Position numbers and translations under genes: made by a program
Shown: piece by piece, positions 42,465 to 50,546 of the stretch
Layout of the letters: every line of letters starts with the position of its first letter
Position numbering within the stretch: position 1 is the stretch's first letter
From: Paraburkholderia tagetis
Lineage (GTDB): Bacteria; Pseudomonadota; Gammaproteobacteria; Burkholderiales; Burkholderiaceae
Direction of reading: 5' to 3'
Length of the DNA stretch: 64,000 bases
NCBI RefSeq assembly: GCF_022213065.1
Contig: NZ_JAKLJA010000018.1
Location: forward strand, 1-64,000
Notes under the pieces: generated by a model
What the model saw: only the letters and a program-made list of their open reading frames with translations
Database searches by the model: none
What the model was told of the DNA's origin: nothing

Positions 42465-44828
42465 TCAGCGCGGCTGCGGTGCGTCGCTCTCGCGTTCGTT
42501 GCGCGCATCGTGCGCGCCTGACTGCGCCGCGCCGCACACACCGAAACGCTCGATCAACGCGGGCACGCCTTCCACCGGCACGGGCCGCGAGAACAGGAAG
42601 CCCTGCGCTTCGATCGGACCGAGCGCGGAGAGCCACGCGATCTGCTCCTCGGTCTCGGTGCCCTCCACGACCACGGTGAGGCCGAGCGAGCGCGCGAGAT
42701 TGACGATGGCCGAGACCATCACGCAGACGCTGCGGTCGGCCGGAATCGCCTGCACGAACGAGCGGTCCACCTTGAGCGTGTCGACCGAGAAGCGGTTCAG
42801 GTAGGAGAGTGACGAATAGCCGGTGCCGAAGTCGTCGAGCGCGACGCGCACGCCCAGGCGCTTCAACGCGAAAATCTTCTCCGAGACGAGCTCGGGGTAC
42901 TCCATCATCGCGGTCTCGGTGATCTCGAGCTCGAGCTTGTGCGCGGCGATACCGGTTTCCTCGATCGCGTGCGCGACCGTCTCGTAGAGGTCGCCGCGCC
43001 AGAACTGCACCGCCGAGATGTTGATGGCGAGCGAGAGCGTTTCATAGCCTTGCTGCTGCCATTGCGCGAGCTGCGCGCACGCGGTGCGGATCACAAAGTC
43101 GCCCACCGGTACGATGAGGCCGGTCGATTCGGCCACTGGAATGAATTCGCTCGCGGGAATAAGCCCGTACTGCGGATGGTTCCAGCGCACCAGCGCCTCG
43201 AAGCCCGTGATGCAGCGGCGCCGCAGATCGATTTTCGGCTGATACGCGAGAAAGAGCTGGCCTTCGCCGAGCGCGATGCGCAGTTGCTGCTCCCACTTCA
43301 TCAGGTGGTCGGCGCGGTGCGCGAGCTGCGGCGAGTAAAAGCGGAAGCAGTTGCGGCCGGCCTCCTTCGCGGCGTACATCGCGAGGTCGGCCTTCTTGAG
43401 CAGGTCGATCTCGCTCTCGTGCGCCACGGCGAACAGCGCAATGCCGGTGCTCGCATGCAGCACGAAGGCGCTGCCGCGCACGTCGAACGGATGCGTGAAC
43501 GCGGCGTTGGTCACGTCGGCGATCGCGCTCGCGCGTTTCTCGATCTCGTCGCCCTTGACGATCACCACGAACTCGTCGCCGCCGATGCGCGCGAGCGTGC
43601 CGGCGCCGCCCACGGCGTCGGCGAGGCGCGCGGCGCTCATTTGCAGCACGATGTCGCCCGCGTTGTGGCCGAGCGTGTCGTTGACCGTCTTGAAGTTGTC
43701 GAGGTCGATGAAGAGAATCGCGAGGCGCCCGAGATTGCCCGGCTGCGAGACTTCATGGCGCAGCCGCTGCAGCGTGGCGTAGCGGTTGGGCAGGCCGGTG
43801 AGCAGGTCGTACTGCACGAGTTGCGACATCTCGCGCTCGCGCCCGAGCAGCTTGCCGATCAACCCGGTCGCCACGGCGAAGAACGACAGCATGGCGAGCG
43901 AGATGAACGTCGCCATCATCAGGTAGACGTTGCGCGTGTGGTTGTAGTCCGCGAACTGTTCGGCTTGCGACAGTCCGACCAGCACCGCGAGCGGATAGCC
44001 GTCGATATGGCGGTACGAGACGATGCGCGTGACGTGGTCGATCGGATCGGTGTAGGTGCCCGAGACGTGCTCGGAAATCGGGTACACGCCGCTCGCGGAG
44101 AACGCGCCGCTCGCGCGCTCAGCGTTGCCGGTGCGGCGCGCGAGCACGGCGCCGGTGTCCGAGATCACGGCGATCACGCCGTCACGGCCAATGGCCGCAT
44201 TGTTGTAGAAGTCGCTCGTGAAGTAGCTCGGGTCTTCGGAGACCACCACCACGCCGGCGAACGAGCCGTCCGCGTGATTGAGGCGGCGCGTCATCTGCAA
44301 GGTCCAGTGGCCCGAGACGCGGCCGAGCACCGGCTTGCTGATATAGAGCTGGTCGTCGTTCTCGTGCTCGTGCACCTTGAAGTGCTCGCGATCCGAGAGG
44401 TCGATGGGCTTGGGATTGGGCTCCACGGTGTTGGCGACGAGTATGCCGTGCTCGTCGATGATCGACACCTGCACGAGCGAGTCGCTCTGCACGACGCCTT
44501 TCTCGACCGTGCTCGACAGATTGAAGTGGTCGGGCGTCTTCTCGAACTCGTACTTCACGAAGCGCGTGATCTGGTCGACCTGGTGGATGGCCTTCACCGT
44601 GTGCTGCTCGAGCGCCGCCGAGAGGATGGCCGCGGAGGCCGTTGCCTCGCGCTGGGTGGCTTCCTTCTCGACCGCGAGGCGCGTGAAGATCACGGCCCAC
44701 AGCATGATCAGCACCAGCACGCCGAGCAGCGGGATAGCAAGCAGCGTGCGCGGACGCGTGTAGGCCGGCCCGGGCGCTCCGGTGCGCATGCCCGCGTCGC
44801 GCGAGAAGGGGCGCCAGTTCGCGCTCAT
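42465..44828 (-). CDS. dual GGDEF-EAL cyclic-di-GMP protein with sensor domain
   Basis: The 787-residue membrane protein has TM1 (about residues 28-50), a periplasmic dCache-like sensor (SIIDEHGILVANT, LSDREHFKVH, LYISKPVLG), TM2 (about 308-330), a GGDEF domain with intact GGDEF and no RxxD inhibitory site, and an EAL domain with intact EALVRW, DDFGTGYSS and the downstream ITETAMM motif. Both cyclase and phosphodiesterase activities are therefore possible, and the net direction cannot be read from sequence. The start gives a 27-residue cytoplasmic stub. It is transcribed alone and convergent with the CopD-like gene. Confidence 0.92.
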   Translation of the reverse strand: MSANWRPFSRDAGMRTGAPGPAYTRPRTLLAIPLLGVLVLIMLWAVIFTRLAVEKEATQREATASAAILSAALEQHTVKAIHQVDQITRFVKYEFEKTPDHFNLSSTVEKGVVQSDSLVQVSIIDEHGILVANTVEPNPKPIDLSDREHFKVHEHENDDQLYISKPVLGRVSGHWTLQMTRRLNHADGSFAGVVVVSEDPSYFTSDFYNNAAIGRDGVIAVISDTGAVLARRTGNAERASGAFSASGVYPISEHVSGTYTDPIDHVTRIVSYRHIDGYPLAVLVGLSQAEQFADYNHTRNVYLMMATFISLAMLSFFAVATGLIGKLLGREREMSQLVQYDLLTGLPNRYATLQRLRHEVSQPGNLGRLAILFIDLDNFKTVNDTLGHNAGDIVLQMSAARLADAVGGAGTLARIGGDEFVVIVKGDEIEKRASAIADVTNAAFTHPFDVRGSAFVLHASTGIALFAVAHESEIDLLKKADLAMYAAKEAGRNCFRFYSPQLAHRADHLMKWEQQLRIALGEGQLFLAYQPKIDLRRRCITGFEALVRWNHPQYGLIPASEFIPVAESTGLIVPVGDFVIRTACAQLAQWQQQGYETLSLAINISAVQFWRGDLYETVAHAIEETGIAAHKLELEITETAMMEYPELVSEKIFALKRLGVRVALDDFGTGYSSLSYLNRFSVDTLKVDRSFVQAIPADRSVCVMVSAIVNLARSLGLTVVVEGTETEEQIAWLSALGPIEAQGFLFSRPVPVEGVPALIERFGVCGAAQSGAHDARNERESDAPQPR

Positions 44829-45180
44829 CTCGCCCGCCGCACGCGCACACCGTCGCGCCGCTGATGCGGCGGCCAGGACAACGGCAAGGCGCTCGGTTGG
44901 ATCGGCGGCATCGGAACGGCTATGGAAGTAGCGCGAAGTGCGCGAACAGGGTACAGCGGACGCGTTCTTGCATCCGATGTCTGGATCTTAATGGTTGGAC
45001 AATGAATAAGGAAGCCATCGCTCCCCGGGTATACGCGAGTCGTGGGCAAACGCGGACGCGGTCACGATCCGCGGCGCATAGAGGCGATGCCGCGCATAGC
45101 GGCGGCAGCGTGCGATGGAGTGCGGTTGGGTGCGGTTGGGTATTGGGGCTGCGCAGAATGCATGCCGCGCAGGCGCGGTG
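44829..45180. other. gap upstream of the GGDEF-EAL gene
   Basis: These 352 bases contain no supported gene. A 10-bp unit TGCGGTTGGG is repeated twice at 45121-45140. The region must contain the promoter of the GGDEF-EAL gene on the minus strand. Confidence 0.35.
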
Positions 45181-46083
45181 CTATGCGAGTTGCATCGTGC
45201 CGTCGACGACCGTGAGCGACGCGCCGCCGATCCAGATCTTGTCCGCAGCGTCGTCATAGTCCACGAAGACGCGACCGTCGCGCTCCATCGCCGTGCCCTG
45301 GCGCACGGTGTAGCGTCTGCCGGGGCGGCGGTCTTGCTGCGCGAGCAACATGGCGATGGCGGCATTGGCACTGCCCGTCACGGGGTCTTCGCCTTTGCCC
45401 AGACCGGTCATGAGGCAGCGCACCTCGAAGGTGGCCGGGCCGTCGTCCCTGTGTGCGCCGTAGGCCGCAAGCCCTTGCGCGCCCACGCTCGCGGCGATGG
45501 TTGCGAGCGCCTCATAGTCGATGTCGAGCGCGAGCACCGCCTGCGCCGAGGACAGACGCACGACGAGCCAGGGCGCGCCGTTGTCGACCCCGCACGGCGC
45601 CGCGCCGAAATCGATCGCGTGCGAGCGCAGCGCGGCGCGTAGCGCGTCGTACCGCGCCTCGGGCAGCGGCGTCATCTTCGCGGGCGGCGCGGCGAATGCC
45701 CAGGTTTGCGCGGCGTCGTTATCGGATCCGGCGGGGCGCTGCGCGGCCAGCTCGATGAGACCCGCTCCGCATTCCTGCACGAGGCGGCCAGGCGTTTTCG
45801 GCTGACCGCCGCTGTCGAGGAACGCGTGCGCCGTGCCGAGCGTCGGGTGGCCCACAAAAGGCAGTTCGCCTTGCGTCGTGAAGATGCGCACGCGATAGTC
45901 GGCGCGCGCGTCGGTGGGGGCGAGCAGGAACGCGGTTTCGGAGAGATTGGTCCAGCGCGCGATGCCTTGCATCTGCGCCGTATCGAGCCCGTCCGCATCG
46001 AACACCACGGCAAGCGGATTGCCTTTGAAGGGATGCGACGTGAATACGTCGACCTGCTTGAAGCGGACGCTGCGTGCGGTCAT
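45181..46083 (-). CDS. PhzF family isomerase-like protein
   Basis: The 300-residue protein has the PhzF/DapF-like fold, with N-terminal VDVFTSHPFKGNPLAVV, active-site Glu in NLSETAFLL, ELPFVGHPTLGTAHAFL and the second-half motif EDPVTGSANAAIAMLL. Family members isomerise or otherwise rearrange small metabolites; PhzF itself acts in phenazine synthesis, but no phenazine genes are near, so the substrate is unknown. I chose the ATG at 46083, since further upstream the frame is Pro/Arg-rich and unlike the family. No clear Shine-Dalgarno. The RidA gene lies 130 bases upstream on the same strand. Confidence 0.88.
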   Translation of the reverse strand: MTARSVRFKQVDVFTSHPFKGNPLAVVFDADGLDTAQMQGIARWTNLSETAFLLAPTDARADYRVRIFTTQGELPFVGHPTLGTAHAFLDSGGQPKTPGRLVQECGAGLIELAAQRPAGSDNDAAQTWAFAAPPAKMTPLPEARYDALRAALRSHAIDFGAAPCGVDNGAPWLVVRLSSAQAVLALDIDYEALATIAASVGAQGLAAYGAHRDDGPATFEVRCLMTGLGKGEDPVTGSANAAIAMLLAQQDRRPGRRYTVRQGTAMERDGRVFVDYDDAADKIWIGGASLTVVDGTMQLA

Positions 46084-46212
46084 GGCGTGAGAAAGAGGAG
46101 CGGGAAGATAGGCGGGGGGAGGGGCGCGACCGAGGGAACGCAACCCGAGAGGGCGCGGCCTGGTCAGCCCGGGACAGACCACCCAGGCCGACCAGGCCGC
46201 TTTGCCGAACGC

Positions 46213-46677
46213 TTACTCGACTTCGGCGATCAGCTCGATCTCGACGCACGCGCCCAGCGGAATCTGCGCGACGCCGAAGGCCGAACGCGCGTGCTTGCCT
46301 TTCTCGCCGAACACGTCGGCGATCAGCTCGGAAGCGCCGTTCGTGACGATGTGCTGCTCGGTGAAGGTGAGCGTCGAGTTCACGAGGCTCATCAGCTTGA
46401 CCACCCGCTTGACCTTGTTGAGGTCGCCCGTGTGGGCGTGCAGCGTGGCGAGCAGGTCGATCGCGATCGAGTGCGCGGCGGCCTTGCCTTCCTCGGTCGT
46501 GAGCGACTCGCCCAGCTTGCCGGCCCAGACCTTGCCGTCCTTCTTCGCGATGTGGCCCGAGAGATACACGGTGTTGCCGCTCTGCGCGCTCATCACGTAG
46601 GCGGCGGCGGGTGCGCCGGCGGTCGGCAGTTCGATGCCGAGTTCGTTGAGGCGGTCGTAGACGTTGATGTCAGCCAT
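46213..46677 (-). CDS. RidA/YjgF family protein
   Basis: RidA proteins hydrolyse reactive enamine and imine intermediates released by PLP enzymes. This 154-residue member belongs to the longer YjgF-like subgroup. It shows NTVYLSGHIAKKDGKVWAGKLG, a conserved core HAHTGDLNKVKRVVKLMSLVNS and the ending GACVEIELIAEVE. Its position in the active-site region lacks the canonical Arg105 context of RidA, so deaminase activity should not be assumed. AAGGA precedes the ATG. It follows the PLP aminotransferase gene by 52 bases on the same strand, a functionally sensible neighbour. Confidence 0.88.
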   Translation of the reverse strand: MADINVYDRLNELGIELPTAGAPAAAYVMSAQSGNTVYLSGHIAKKDGKVWAGKLGESLTTEEGKAAAHSIAIDLLATLHAHTGDLNKVKRVVKLMSLVNSTLTFTEQHIVTNGASELIADVFGEKGKHARSAFGVAQIPLGACVEIELIAEVE

Positions 46678-46729
46678 GATCAGGAGTCCTTTTACAGTCA
46701 GAGTGAAGAGGGGTTCGGGACTGCGCGCA

Positions 46730-47929
46730 TCAGATGCGCGCGCGGATGAGTTTCGCGAGCGTCGCCACGCCTTCCTCGATCTTCGCGGGCGACACGGTCA
46801 CGAACGACAGGCGCAGCTTATTGTGTTGCGGCTCGCTTGCGAAGAACGGCGCGCCTGGCACGAAGGCCACGTTCTGCGCCACGGCTTGTTCGAGCAGCTT
46901 CATGGTGTCGATGCCTTCGGGCAGCGTGACCCACACGAACATGCCGCCTTCGGGACGGTTCCAGCTCACGCCTTCGGGCATGTTGCGCGCGAGCGCGTCG
47001 AGCATCGCGGCGCACTGGTCGCGATAGAGCGCGCGCACCTTCGGGATATGGGTGTCGAGGAAGCCGTCCTTCACGACTTCGTGGACGATGCGCTGCGTGA
47101 AGCTCGGCGTGTGCAGGTCGGTGGCCTGCTTGGCCTGCACCAGTTTGAAGTGCAGATCCTCGGGCGCGATGATGTAGCCCACGCGCAGGCCCGGCGCCAG
47201 CACCTTCGAGAACGAGCCCAGATGCACGATATGCTCGGGCGCCATCGAGAGCAGCGTGGGCAGCGGCTGGCCCGCGTAGTCGAGCGCGCCGTAGGGGTCG
47301 TCTTCGACGACCGGGAAGGGCGCGCTTTGCGCGAAGCGGGCGAGCGCCTGACGGCGTTCGAGCGGCAGGCGTCGGCCCGTCGGGTTCTGGAAGTTCGGGA
47401 TCGCGTAGAGCAGGCGCGCGCCGGCGGTGAGTTCGGGCGTCAGGCCTTCGGGCACGAGGCCGAGGTCGTCGGTGGGCATCTGCACGTAGTTCGGCTCGTA
47501 GAGCGAGAACGATTGCAGCGCGCCGAGATAAGTGGGCGTTTCCACCAGCACGGGACTGCCCGGCGAGACCAGCACCTTGCCGAGCAGGTCGAGCGCCTGC
47601 TGCGAGCCCGTGGTGATCAGCACCTGCGACGCGCGGATCTTCGCGCCGCCCACCGAGTAGCGCTCGGCGACCCATTCGCGCAGCGGCAGATAGCCTTCCG
47701 TCGCACTGTACTGGAGCGCGCCGGTGGGATTGTCGCGCAGGATGCGGTCGGCGGCCGCGCGCATTTCCTCGGCCGGGAACGAGGCCGGCGCGGGCAGGCC
47801 GCCCGCGAACGAAATGACCTCGGGCCGCTCGGTGACCTTCAGGATTTCGCGAATCGCCGAGCTGGTCAGCTTGATCGCACGCTCGGACAGTTGCCACGCG
47901 GGGGCAGCCTTGAGATCGCTTTGGTCCAT
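46730..47929 (-). CDS. PLP-dependent class I/II aminotransferase
   Basis: The 399-residue protein is a fold-type I aminotransferase of the MocR-like/2-aminoadipate transaminase group. Visible features are FAGGLPAPASFP near the N-terminus, QYSATEGYLPLREW, the Asn/Pro motif PNFQNPTGRRLP, the Asp of VVEDDPYG, the PLP-binding Lys in LGSFSKVLAPGLRVGY, and the final Arg region NKLRLSFVTV. AGGAG lies 5 bases before the ATG at 47927-47929. No HTH domain is fused. It probably works on aromatic or aliphatic amino acids. Downstream lies the RidA-like gene and upstream a VOC gene; a MocR regulator is divergent. Confidence 0.9.
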   Translation of the reverse strand: MDQSDLKAAPAWQLSERAIKLTSSAIREILKVTERPEVISFAGGLPAPASFPAEEMRAAADRILRDNPTGALQYSATEGYLPLREWVAERYSVGGAKIRASQVLITTGSQQALDLLGKVLVSPGSPVLVETPTYLGALQSFSLYEPNYVQMPTDDLGLVPEGLTPELTAGARLLYAIPNFQNPTGRRLPLERRQALARFAQSAPFPVVEDDPYGALDYAGQPLPTLLSMAPEHIVHLGSFSKVLAPGLRVGYIIAPEDLHFKLVQAKQATDLHTPSFTQRIVHEVVKDGFLDTHIPKVRALYRDQCAAMLDALARNMPEGVSWNRPEGGMFVWVTLPEGIDTMKLLEQAVAQNVAFVPGAPFFASEPQHNKLRLSFVTVSPAKIEEGVATLAKLIRARI

Positions 47930-48039
47930 GGGGTCTCCTGGTTGAGAAACGGCTACGAGGGGCCGGGTGGCCCGGATTGAGGCGGCGCGGGCGCGAAGCT
48001 CAGGCTGCCGGAAATTGTCGATTATGGCGCGAAACCCGC

Positions 48040-48747
48040 TCAGGTGGCGCGCGCGGGGGCGCCGAGCGTACGCAGCCCCGAGGGCGTTTCGAATTGCGCG
48101 ACGAGCGCCGGCGCATCGGCTTCTTCCAGCGCGATCAGATGCGACGCGCCGAGCCAGTTCAACTGCTCGCGCACGGTTTGCGTCTGCGGGTGGAAGCCCG
48201 TGAGCGACTTGAGCACGATGCCGTTGTCGCCGAGCGTTTGCGACGGATGGCGCGCCGTGTCCCATTGGATCAGCGAGGGCAGAATGCCGTCGCCCACGCC
48301 CTGCCAGGACGGGAACGCGCCGTCGAGCGGCACCGTGAGCTGCCAGCTCAGTTGCGTGTTTCTATCGCCGCGCGTCATCGGCACGAGATCGGCGATGCGC
48401 TGCGGGTACTGGCTGCGCCATCGTTCGAGGCTTCTGGGCGGCACGACGCGCGCGACCCAGTGCGAGAGGTACGGTCCCGTTTCGAGGCGCGCCTGCACGG
48501 CGGGATCGTCGAGCGCGAAGAGCCGCGCGCGACCGGCGGCATGCTGGCTCGCGCCGGGGTCGACCGCGATCACCTCCAGATAGGCGCCGCCCCACAGCCC
48601 GAGCAGGCGGTTGTGGGTGCCCATGAGCGGATGCGCGCCGCCGCCCGCGGGCGCCACGCCCAGCGTATCGGCGACATACTGCACACCTTCGTCCAGCGTG
48701 CGGGCGGAAACGACGAGATGATCGAGGCTGAGCGGCGTGGCGGTCAT
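48040..48747 (-). CDS. VOC/glyoxalase-like domain protein
   Basis: The 235-residue protein begins LSLDHLVVSARTLDEGVQYVADTLGV, a glyoxalase_3-type vicinal-oxygen-chelate domain, with a His (DHLVV) and Glu (YLEVIAVDP) that could be metal ligands. Beyond about residue 100 is a less conserved half with SWQLTVPLDGAFPSWQGVGDGILPSLIQWD, as in the long VOC subfamily. No clear ribosome-binding site is seen. It is upstream of the aminotransferase gene on the same strand (110 bases) and divergent from the MocR regulator. The substrate is unknown. Confidence 0.82.
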   Translation of the reverse strand: MTATPLSLDHLVVSARTLDEGVQYVADTLGVAPAGGGAHPLMGTHNRLLGLWGGAYLEVIAVDPGASQHAAGRARLFALDDPAVQARLETGPYLSHWVARVVPPRSLERWRSQYPQRIADLVPMTRGDRNTQLSWQLTVPLDGAFPSWQGVGDGILPSLIQWDTARHPSQTLGDNGIVLKSLTGFHPQTQTVREQLNWLGASHLIALEEADAPALVAQFETPSGLRTLGAPARAT

Positions 48748-48794
48748 AAAAGCGCGTCGGGAGAAGGAGCTTTACCGGCAAGTATCTGAAGAAA

Positions 48795-48827
48795 TGTACC
48801 GGTATGGTGGTAGACAGTAACGGTACA
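48795..48827. promoter_or_regulatory. candidate MocR operator
   Basis: TGTACCG (48795-48801) and CGGTACA (48821-48827) form an inverted repeat, with ACCGG also at 48773-48777. They lie in the short gap between the divergent VOC and MocR genes. MocR proteins commonly bind their own divergent promoter; the assignment is inference. Confidence 0.45.
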
Positions 48828-48863
48828 ATCGCTCCGATAGTGTTCTGTACAGTTGGAGCCGCC

Positions 48864-50342
48864 ATGTCGTCCGTTCCCCTCGACCAGATTCCGGCGCCGC
48901 ACGACGCCGCCACGACGACGCTCGTCGATCAGCTCGTCCAGTGGGGCCGCCGCCGCATCGAAGAGCGCGTGTTCCGCCCCGGCATGCGCATGCCGTCCAT
49001 CCGCAAGCTCGCGCTCGACAAGGGCGTTTCGCGCTTCACGGTGGTGGAGGCGTATGAGCGCCTCGTCGCGCAGGGCTACCTCGATTCGCGGCGCGGCTCG
49101 GGCTTCTATGTGCGCGAGCGGCTCGCGGCCGTGGCGCCGCTGGAGCGTCGTCCCGCCGCGTCCGGTGCGGATGCCGGCGGCGCAGCCGAGCCCGCGCCGC
49201 CGCCCACCCTCGACGTGGTCTGGCTGCTGCGCAACATGCTCCATTCGTCGACGCATCCGGAAAAGGGGCCGGGGCTCGGCTATCTGCCCGCACGCTGGCT
49301 GGACGGCGAGTTGCTGGCGGGAGCCATGCGCTCGCTGGGCCGCCAGAGCGGCTCGCAACTGCTCGGCTTCGGCTCGCCGCAGGGCTTCCTGCCGCTGCGC
49401 CAGCAGTTGCAGACGCGTCTGGCCGAGTTCGAGATCGGCGCGACACCCGAGCAGTTCGTGATGGTCTCGGGCATCACCCAGGCCATCGACCTGCTCGCGC
49501 GCCTGTACGTCCAGCCCGGCGACACCGTCGTGGTGGGCGACCCCGCGTGGTTCCAGATGTTCGGCCGTTTCGTCTCGCAAGGCGCGCGTCTCGTGGGTGT
49601 GCCGTACACGCCCGAAGGGCCGGACCTCGACGCGCTCGAAACGCTCGTAGCGACCTGGCGGCCGAAGCTGCTCGTCATCAACTCGGTGCTGCAAAACCCC
49701 ACCGGCACCTCGCTCACGGCCGCCCAGGCGTTTCGCATCCTGCGCCTCGCCGAGCAGTACGATTTTCTCGTCGTCGAAGACGATATTTACGGCGATCTAT
49801 GCCCAGCGGGCTATCCGGCCACGCGCCTCGCGAGCCTTGACCAGCTACGCCGCGTGATCTATCTCGGCAGCTTCTCCAAGACGCTCGCGCCCAATCTGCG
49901 CGTGGGCTTCATCGCGAGTTCGCTCGATGTGGCACAGGCGGTCGCGGACCAGAAAATGCTCGTGGGCATGACGAGCCCCGAGCTCAACGAACGCGTGCTC
50001 TTTCGCGTGCTCACCGAAGGCCACTACCGGCGCCACGTCGAGCGGCTGCGCGTGCGTCTGGACGGCGTGCGCGACAAGGCCGCGCGCATGCTGGAGCGCG
50101 CGGGCTGCAGGCTCTTCACCGCGCCGGGCGCGGGCATGTTCCTGTGGGCCGACACCGGCGTGGACGCCGACGCGCTCACGGCGGCTGGCCACGAGGCGGG
50201 CTTCCTGCTCACGCCGGGGAGCCTGTTTTCGCCGCACCAGTCGCCCACGACGTGGATGCGCTTTAACATCGCGAACTGCGGCGACCCGACGCTGCCGACG
50301 TTCCTTGCCGGCTATCTGGACGGTGTGGCGCGGCGCGCCTGA
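48864..50342 (+). CDS. MocR/PdxR-type GntR regulator with aminotransferase domain
   Basis: The 492-residue protein has an N-terminal winged helix (about residues 15-85; MRMPSIRKLALDKGVSRFTVVEAYERLVAQGYLDSRRGSGFYV) and a C-terminal fold-type I PLP domain. Its conserved segments are VSGITQAIDLLARL, NPTGTSLTAAQ, EDDIYGD and the PLP Lys in YLGSFSKTLAPNLRVGF. Such proteins sense PLP or an amino acid and regulate the divergent gene. It is divergent from the VOC-aminotransferase-RidA genes, which are its likely targets. GGAG lies 7 bases before the ATG at 48864. Confidence 0.9.
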   Translation: MSSVPLDQIPAPHDAATTTLVDQLVQWGRRRIEERVFRPGMRMPSIRKLALDKGVSRFTVVEAYERLVAQGYLDSRRGSGFYVRERLAAVAPLERRPAASGADAGGAAEPAPPPTLDVVWLLRNMLHSSTHPEKGPGLGYLPARWLDGELLAGAMRSLGRQSGSQLLGFGSPQGFLPLRQQLQTRLAEFEIGATPEQFVMVSGITQAIDLLARLYVQPGDTVVVGDPAWFQMFGRFVSQGARLVGVPYTPEGPDLDALETLVATWRPKLLVINSVLQNPTGTSLTAAQAFRILRLAEQYDFLVVEDDIYGDLCPAGYPATRLASLDQLRRVIYLGSFSKTLAPNLRVGFIASSLDVAQAVADQKMLVGMTSPELNERVLFRVLTEGHYRRHVERLRVRLDGVRDKAARMLERAGCRLFTAPGAGMFLWADTGVDADALTAAGHEAGFLLTPGSLFSPHQSPTTWMRFNIANCGDPTLPTFLAGYLDGVARRA

Positions 50343-50446
50343 ACCGGCACATGCGCGCTGGCGCCCCGAAATATAGCCCTGACTGTATTCCTGAATCGGT
50401 GACCCGGAATCGGCACCCCGAATCCGGCACGCTTTAACCCCGTGCT

Positions 50447-50475
50447 CTTGAAACCGGCGCGGCGCGTCCCCACAT
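50447..50475 (+). promoter_or_regulatory. sigma-32 heat-shock promoter of htpG
   Basis: CTTGAAA (50447-50453), a 14-base spacer and CCCCACAT (50468-50475) match the sigma-32 consensus CTTGAAA-N13/14-CCCCATNT closely. It lies 72 bases before the htpG ATG, a gene under heat-shock control in many proteobacteria. Confidence 0.85.
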
Positions 50476-50546
50476 GGACGCACGACGCGCCGCGGCAATG
50501 CGCACGCGGCCAACCCTACTGATTGCAACGAAAAAGGACCCCGACC

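Noticed and set aside
42939..44864. 641-codon plus-strand open frame across the GGDEF-EAL gene
   Set aside because: Antisense to a protein with intact GGDEF and EAL motifs; composition typical of a shadow frame.
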